The notes beneath the pieces were generated by a model that saw only the letters and a program-made list of their open reading frames with translations, was not told where the DNA came from and ran no database searches. From contig JNVV01000056.1 in assembly GCA_000733355.1 (NCBI GenBank), positions 1 through 13,148 of the forward strand: a stretch of 13,148 bases of DNA, read 5' to 3'. Position 1 is the stretch's first letter. Each line of letters begins with the position of its first letter. Positions 8,369-13,148 of this stretch are shown one piece after another. Source of the DNA: Falciphora oryzae. Taxonomy: Eukaryota > Ascomycota > Sordariomycetes > Magnaporthales > Magnaporthaceae. Position numbers and translations under genes: made by a program.

Positions 8369-11300
8369 TCGACTATCGCCGCCAACCAGTCCCGAAGGCC
8401 CTTAACGGATAAGGAACTCGCAAAACCGATCCTCCGTATGTATATACGGGCAAAAGGATCGAAGGAGATACCTGTTCGGGTCCTTTTAAACGGAGGTAGC
8501 GATACGAAGGTTATTTCAGACAAAATAGCCAAGCAGCTTCCAGGGCATTTGGTTGACAGAGCTATTCCCCGCATTATGACTACCTTTTCAGGGGCGGTCG
8601 AACCAAAGGCCGGAAAGCAACTAGTGGTCGACGTTACCCTCCGGCACAAAACGCACTATTCTACAAAAACGTTCGAAGTTAGTCCTACGGATCCAGATTA
8701 CGACGTTATCCTACCCTTCGCATGGCAAAAGCAACACCCACCGTTAGGCTTATTAGATCGCGACCTTCGGGATATCCGCATAGATTCGGATAAATGCCGG
8801 AAATGCAACAAGCCCCGGGCCCGGAAGCCACAGGACTTACGGCCCCTAAAAGGCTTACGCCTTCGGGAGGATATAAAAACGGTCGAACTCGCAGTTATTA
8901 CGGCTATTAAATACGGGCACGGCATTCTTTCCCTTAAGGAAGTAGCTAAAGCAGATTCGGACGGCCTCGAATCGGTACCAGAGGAATTTAGAGAGTTCCT
9001 TCCCATTATGACGGAAGCGGCCGCTACCCGTTTTCCCGATTATCAGCCCTGGGACCACGAAATTCACCTAAAGGAAAAAGCCCAATTAACCCATAGCCCC
9101 CTATACCAAATAAGCCAAAAGGAGCTGGACGTTTTAAAACCTTAGCTGGAAAAGCATATGCGAACCGGCAAGGTTAGGCCATGCAAAACTGCTAACAGTT
9201 CGCCTTTTATATTCGCATAAAAGAAAAACCCCTTTAATCCTTTAAGGGTAATGGTCGATTACAGGGACGTAAACGCCAAAACGATTCCGATTCGGTGCCT
9301 TATCCCGTTTATTACGGAGCTCTAAAATCGATTTCGGAATGCCAAATGGAAAACGAAAATCGATTTTAAAACCAGGTTTAACTTAATTCGGATAAAGAAA
9401 GGGCATAAATGGTTTACGGCCTTCCGTTACAAATACGGCGTTTTTAAGTTTACGGTTATGCCTATAGGCTTTATTAACGCCTTCGCCACCTTTTAAAGCA
9501 TAATGAACCATATTTTTATGGACCTTATCGATACCGGGCTCCTTATGTATTTGGATAACCTTTTAATATACGCAAAAACTAAAAAACAATACGATAGTTT
9601 AGTAAAGGAGGTGCTTCGCCGCCTTACCAAACACAACCTGGCCGTAGCCCCTCGCAAATGCGTTTGGGGGGTATACGAAGTCAAATTCCTTGGTCACATA
9701 ATAGGACCCAATAGCATCGCAATGTCTAAGGATAAAATGGACGCCATTATGCAATAGGAAGCCCCCAAATGCCTTAAAGACTCCCAATCTTTTATTGGCT
9801 TCGCCAACTTTTACAAGAGGTTTATTAAAGGGTTTTCCGGAATCGTTAGGCCTATAACGACGGCCAACGCCCTGCCTAAAAGCCAATGGCGATGGACTCC
9901 CGAGATGGACCAGGCCTTCGAGGCTCTCAAGGTCGCTTTCGTTTCGCCTCCGATACTCCGGCATTTCGATCCGTTTCTCCCGGCGCAAGTCGAGGTAGAC
10001 GCTTCGGACTTTGCCCTTGGAGGGGTACTATCCCAAAGGGACCCCGAAACCAACAAACTGCACCCCGTTGCCTTCCATTCACGCAAAATGTCACCTGCCG
10101 AAATCAACTATGAAATTTACGATAAGGAACTTTTAGCGGTCGTCGACTGTTTCGCTAGGTGGAGGCATTACCTCGAAGGGGCAAAGCACCGGATAAAGGT
10201 TTATACGGATTACCGGAACCTCGAATATTTCCTAACGGCTAAAGTTTTTAATCGAAGGCAAGTTAGATGGGCACAATAACTGGTTAGTTATTGGTTTATA
10301 ATCAATTACCGGCCAGGAAAGCAAAATAAAAAGGCCGATATGCTATCGAAATTACCCCAGCACAAGCCTAAAAAAGGGGGGAGTGAGGATCAGCCGATTA
10401 CGACGATTTTGCAAAAAAAACATTTCCCAGCAAAAATTTCGGCCCTAAAGGGACAAGGAGAGGCCTTGCCATAAGGAGCATCTTTTTTCCTTTTATCCCC
10501 CGGCCGGCTTTACAGTATTCCAGTCCTAAAATCGGCAACGGAATTTACTAACAAAGTTAAGCAAGCTGGTATAACGGATTCCGAATACCAGGGCCGCCTT
10601 TAAAAGCCCGAAAAGGGTAAAAAAGTAAAGGATAACCTCCTTTATTATAAGGAAAGATTGTGGGTGCTAACGGAGGCTTTGCAAAAGGAAGTCCTCGAAT
10701 CCGAATATAATACAAAAATCGCTGGATATATGGGTATGGATAAAACCTTCGAGTTAATTACTCGGCACTTTTAGTGGCCTAATATCGAGGCAAAAGTCTG
10801 GGAATACGTAAAGGGATGCCTGGAGTGCTAACGCAATAAAGCCCTAAGGCATGCCCCTTTTGGACCCCTATAACCTATAAAGCTGCATTACCAGCTTTGG
10901 AAGACGGTGGTTATGGATTTTATTACGGACCTCCCTTTAAGCGATAGGTGCGATTCAATCTGGGTAATAGTAAACCCTTTTACTAAAATGGCGTATTTCG
11001 TCCCCCTTAAAGTCGAGGGTAAAAAATCGGATAACTTTATCCGCATTTTCGCCAAAAAATACTAGCGATTGCACGGTATGCCTTTAGATATTATCTTTAA
11101 TAAAGATTTTAAATTTACGAGCCATTTATAAAAAGATTTTTTCCGTTTGGTAAGCATTAAGCTAAAAATAAGCATTGCCTTTTATCCCTAAACGGATAGA
11201 TAAACCGAAAGGCTTAACTAAAGCCTGGAAGCCTATTTTAAGTCTTTCGTAAATTACGAAATGACCAACTGGGTCGAACTATTACCTACGGCGGAATTTG

Positions 11301-11794
11301 CTTATAATAATATATTTTCGGCAAGTACCTCCATTACTCCCTTTTTCGCTAACTACGAGTACTACCCAGCTTCCAATAATCCCCTTCTCTTAGGACGAAT
11401 ACGCAATCTAGCAAGCCAACTTTACCGGCATTAAATAACCCAAATGCACGAAAAAGCCAAACAATACCTCGAAAAAGCCCGGGAACGAATGAAGCATTGG
11501 GCCGACAAAAGGAGAAGCCCTTCGCCGGTCCTTACCGAAGGACAGTTCGTTATATTAAACGCCCGGCATATAAAAACCCGTCGCCCCGCCAAAAAACTCG
11601 ATGCCAAAATGCTTGGGCCTTTCCGGATTCTTAAAGTTATTTCTCCCACGGCGGTACGATTAGCCTTACCTAAAACTTGGAAAATCCATAACGCTTTCCA
11701 CGTATCTTTTATCGAACCCTACCGCTTTGGCATTTAAGCACGACCTAACCCTGACCAGGTATTGCGGGAGGCCCCTTCGGTTATAGGAAATTTC

Positions 11795-11915
11795 GTTGTA
11801 AAGAAAGTTATAGATTTTATGGATACAAGCGGGAAAGTTCGTTACTTTGTCCAATAGGAGGATTACCTACGTAAAAAGAACTGGACGTAGGAACTTTAGG
11901 AGCATTTCGATACCG
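11795..11915 (+). other. Element B: C-terminal chromodomain of pol
   Basis: The frame reads VVKKVIDF, a short loop, then VRYFVQ-stop-EDYL and WT-stop-EL-stop-EHF. The spacing of aromatic and acidic residues fits a chromodomain whose Trp codons (TGG) became TAG. Chromodomains on integrases of this class bind methylated histone H3 and steer insertion to heterochromatin, which would fit insertion into another retroelement. The assignment rests on pattern, not on a profile search. Confidence 0.75.
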
Positions 11916-12046
11916 ACGGATCTAAGCAGCACGTTATTGCTTTTTATCGGTTTAACCCCGACAAGCCTAGGGACCCCCGCGTACTACAAGACATAGGCAC
12001 GGCCGCATCCCTTAAGCGGGCTTCGGAAGGTTTCAAAACGCGCCTT

Positions 12047-12062
12047 AGGAAAAGGAGGATAA
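12047..12062 (+). other. Element B polypurine tract
   Basis: AGGAAAAGGAGGATAA directly precedes the TG of the 3' LTR and has 15 purines in 16 bases. It is the expected primer site for plus-strand DNA synthesis. It also encodes part of the basic C-terminus of pol, so coding and priming functions overlap. Confidence 0.85.
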
Positions 12063-12357
12063 TGTTATACGGAAGAACCCGTGGACCTAACTAATCGGCA
12101 TTACGAATCGGCCTTACGGAGGGTCGAAGACCCGCATAGGCGGTCAACGGCCTTAAGGCCAAGCGGTGAAGGTCGGAAGGCAGTGTGAATCATGTATTCG
12201 ATACTTCGTACGGATTACAAAGGGTTTATATAAACCCTGCCATCTCCTATGTCCTTTACGAAAGATTCCTTCCTCCTTAAGCATCTTTTGAGCCCATAGA
12301 AAAATTATCTGCAATCTAGAGATTCTTTCTCCAAGCCGTCTTTAACCCCTTGTTACA
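12063..12357 (+). repeat. 3' LTR of element B
   Basis: It starts TGTTATACGG, where the 5' LTR has TGTCACACGG, and ends GTTACA. It is 295 bp, the same length as the 5' LTR, with 19 transitions and no indel between them. The TATA box is at 12229-12234. The pol frame ends 32 bases into it. Confidence 0.97.
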
Positions 12358-12362
12358 ATAGC
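12358..12362. repeat. ATAGC target-site duplication of element B, right copy
   Basis: It is identical to 5364-5368. Both copies are undamaged. Confidence 0.95.
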
Positions 12363-12907
12363 TGCATAAAAACGGCAAAAGAACTAAACGAATAAAAAAC
12401 GTAAGCCGGTGGATTTTAACGTTAACGACCTAATGTTCCTTAAAAAAAGGGTTTTTTAACGGCGCTCCGACGGCCCGGTTAAATTTACCGTTCGCAGGAC
12501 CTTTCCGTATCTTCGAAATAAAAGGGCACAATTATGTTTTCGATTTGCCCGGCAATTACAAAATCAAAAACCTGTTCCACGCCGACCGCTTCCGCAAAGC
12601 ATTTACAAACCCGCTACCTTAGTAGCATTAGATTCCGTTTCCGCTAAAGGACGTCGACGGAGAGGCCGAATTCGAAATAGAACGAATCGAACGCTTACGT
12701 GTGTTACGACGCCAATTACAATACCAAACAGCATGGCGGGGTTACGACCCAAATAATATTTGGTATCCCGCCGCGAATTTTAAAAACTCCCCGGTAGTTT
12801 TAAATGATTTTCATAAGTTATATTTATATATATATTCATACTACCGTTATGTCTATATAAGACCTCGGTGCCTCTACTATGTAGTATTTACATGTAAAAA
12901 CCCTTGA
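12363..12907 (+). pseudogene. Element A: integrase C-terminus and chromodomain (broken)
   Basis: Continuing from 5368, the frame gives a basic integrase tail with FNVNDLMFLKK, changes frame near the A-run at about 12441-12447, then reads GPFRIFEIKGHNYVFDLPG and KNLFHADRFR, the conserved block that follows the integrase core in this superfamily. After three TAG stops and a linker comes a chromodomain at about 12668-12820: FEIERIERL, then TAWRGYDPNNIWYPA, then NFKNSPVVLNDFHK, with both core Trp present. The open frame continues through the right inverted-repeat arm to TGA at 12905-12907. Element B ends its pol inside its LTR in a similar way, which favours, without proving, the arm being part of an LTR of element A. 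Confidence 0.85.
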
Positions 12908-12923
12908 ACTCGTCCTCGGGTGC
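12820..12923 (-). repeat. Right arm of the 104-bp inverted repeat
   Basis: It is the inverted copy of 432-535, 103 of 104 identical. Read on the plus strand it contains TATATAAG (12854-12861) followed by about 60 bases ending GGGTGC, then an A; a TATA box followed by a CA end would fit the end of an LTR. Many CpA sites remain unmutated, in contrast to the adjoining element A. Confidence 0.9.
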
Positions 12924-13148
12924 ACCTTCCCCCCGAAAAATTTTCCTGTCGGACCCACTGTTAGTGGCCGCTAAGGAATCCCGGCCATTTTGGTAGTGGT
13001 GCCACCAAAAATGAGCCGGCAGCACAACAAGGTCTAACAGGCCATTTGGCTCTGTCTGACCCGCGTTCTCCGACTCCTTTCAACAACGACGTCGGCAACG
13101 CAACTGGGCCAAAAGAGCAGAGAATGGCTGGCAAAGGTATGCGGGTGC
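12924..13148. other. Right flanking DNA, possible truncated exon
   Basis: Composition is balanced and there is no RIP-type decay. From 12965 to the window end one plus frame stays open for 61 codons, rich in Gly, Ala, Pro, Asn and Thr, without a recognised domain. GTATGC at 13137-13142 could serve as a fungal splice donor. The stretch is too short to call a gene. It shows no similarity to the left flank. Confidence 0.35.

Larger units (their letters stand above)
8363..12094 (+). pseudogene. Element B pol: protease, reverse transcriptase, RNase H, integrase, chromodomain (broken)
   Basis: One frame of 1243 codons plus the stop, with 21 premature TAA/TAG stops by my count. Protease: VLLNGGSDTKVIS (about 8480) has Asn at the catalytic Asp position. 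Reverse transcriptase (about 9080-9760): TVMPIGF, and Y-L-D-N at 9548-9559 in place of Y-x-D-D. RNase H (about 9905-10290): VDASDFALGGVLSQ and YDKELLAVV are kept. Integrase: CLEC zinc ligands are kept, the first His is Tyr (GYMGMDKT); the core has Asp at 10916-10918, Asn at 11099-11101 and Glu at 11207-11209, with 35 residues between the last two. After the GPFRIL..HNAFHVSFIEPY block (about 11615-11730) comes a chromodomain (11795-11915). The stop TAA (12092-12094) lies inside the 3' LTR. Three catalytic positions have gone from Asp to Asn, so it cannot be autonomous. Confidence 0.95.
5369..12357 (+). mobile_element. Element B: structurally complete Ty3/gypsy chromovirus, RIP-inactivated
   Basis: A 6989-bp element with 295-bp LTRs, a 5-bp ATAGC target duplication, a leader, gag and pol in one frame, a C-terminal chromodomain and a polypurine tract before the 3' LTR. 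Gene order protease, reverse transcriptase, RNase H, integrase places it in Ty3/gypsy; the chromodomain makes it a chromovirus. No frameshift is visible from about 5936 to 12094, so the damage is almost purely substitutional. I count 43 premature stops, all TAA or TAG. It inserted into element A and is younger than it. Confidence 0.97.
536..12819 (+). mobile_element. Element A: degenerate Ty3/gypsy chromovirus, interrupted by two later insertions
   Basis: The plus strand encodes fragments of a Ty3/gypsy polyprotein in canonical order: reverse transcriptase, RNase H, integrase and chromodomain. The pieces are 536-1710, 3574-5363 and 12363-12819, together about 3.4 kb. The element is AT-rich, full of TAA and TAG stops, and carries at least two shifts at A-runs (about 3856-3863 and 12440). 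It lacks a recognisable gag and a direct LTR pair; the right arm of the inverted repeat at 12820 may be, or include, its 3' LTR. Removing pogo and one TA restores a continuous reverse transcriptase frame. Removing element B and one ATAGC rejoins the integrase tail. Confidence 0.88.

Noticed and set aside
8340..8440. Programmed frameshift between gag and pol of element B
   Set aside because: Gag and pol are in the same frame on both sides of the TGA, so no shift is needed.
8152..8649. Minus-strand open frame of 165 codons
   Set aside because: It lies opposite the best-preserved part of gag-pol, has no recognised domain, and RIP creates few stops on that strand there. It is a shadow of gag-pol.
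5369..12357. Dating element B from LTR divergence (19 of 295)
   Set aside because: All differences are transitions in CpA or CpT context. RIP creates them in bursts, so a molecular-clock age would be meaningless.
432..12923. DIRS-type retroelement, suggested by inverted terminal repeats around a reverse transcriptase
   Set aside because: Element A encodes a DD35E-type integrase with zinc-binding CYNC and a chromodomain, and no tyrosine recombinase is visible, so it is a Ty3/gypsy chromovirus.
1..13148. tRNA, rRNA, CRISPR array, bacterial operon or toxin system
   Set aside because: I saw no tRNA-like cloverleaf, rRNA core, regularly spaced repeats or prokaryotic gene arrangement on either strand; the content is explained by eukaryotic transposable elements.

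Overview
The window looks like a repeat-rich, transposon-stacked locus of a filamentous ascomycete (Pezizomycotina). The grounds are chromodomain-bearing Ty3/gypsy retrotransposons, a Fot1/pogo-type transposon of classic size, and C:G to T:A transition damage of the kind made by repeat-induced point mutation (RIP). No intact host gene is visible. The species cannot be read from the sequence.

Layout. Bases 1-189 hold part of an LTR of family B on the minus strand, cut by the window edge. Bases 190-431 are undamaged DNA without a convincing gene. From 432 to 12923 lies a composite insert bracketed by a 104-bp inverted repeat (432-535 and 12820-12923). Its backbone is element A, a heavily mutated Ty3/gypsy chromovirus pol on the plus strand. 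Element A is interrupted twice. A 1861-bp Fot1/pogo transposon (1711-3571, transposase on the minus strand) sits in its reverse transcriptase, flanked by a TA duplication. A 6989-bp chromovirus, element B (5369-12357), sits in the C-terminal part of its integrase, flanked by the 5-bp duplication ATAGC. Element A resumes after each insertion, the first time exactly in frame, and ends in a chromodomain at about 12668-12820. Bases 12924-13148 are again undamaged flanking DNA.

Element B is structurally complete: two 295-bp LTRs with a TATA box, a candidate self-priming primer-binding site, one long gag-pol frame, a polypurine tract, and a pol stop inside the 3' LTR. Gag and pol share the same frame and are separated by a single TGA followed by CAACTA. 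More than 40 premature stops by my count break the frame, and all of them are TAA or TAG, as RIP predicts. The junction TGA is the exception and looks like a genuine recoding (readthrough) stop.

RIP signature. The two LTRs of B differ at 19 of 295 positions, all transitions, 10 in CpA and 9 in CpT context, none in CpG or CpC. Catalytic residues are lost in the reverse transcriptases, RNase H of A, both integrases and the transposase, so no element here encodes its own active enzymes. Element A is the oldest layer; pogo and B came later. The most unusual points are the readthrough-type gag-pol junction, the CpA/CpT damage spectrum, the apparent self-priming site, and the nearly undamaged inverted repeat around a heavily damaged interior.
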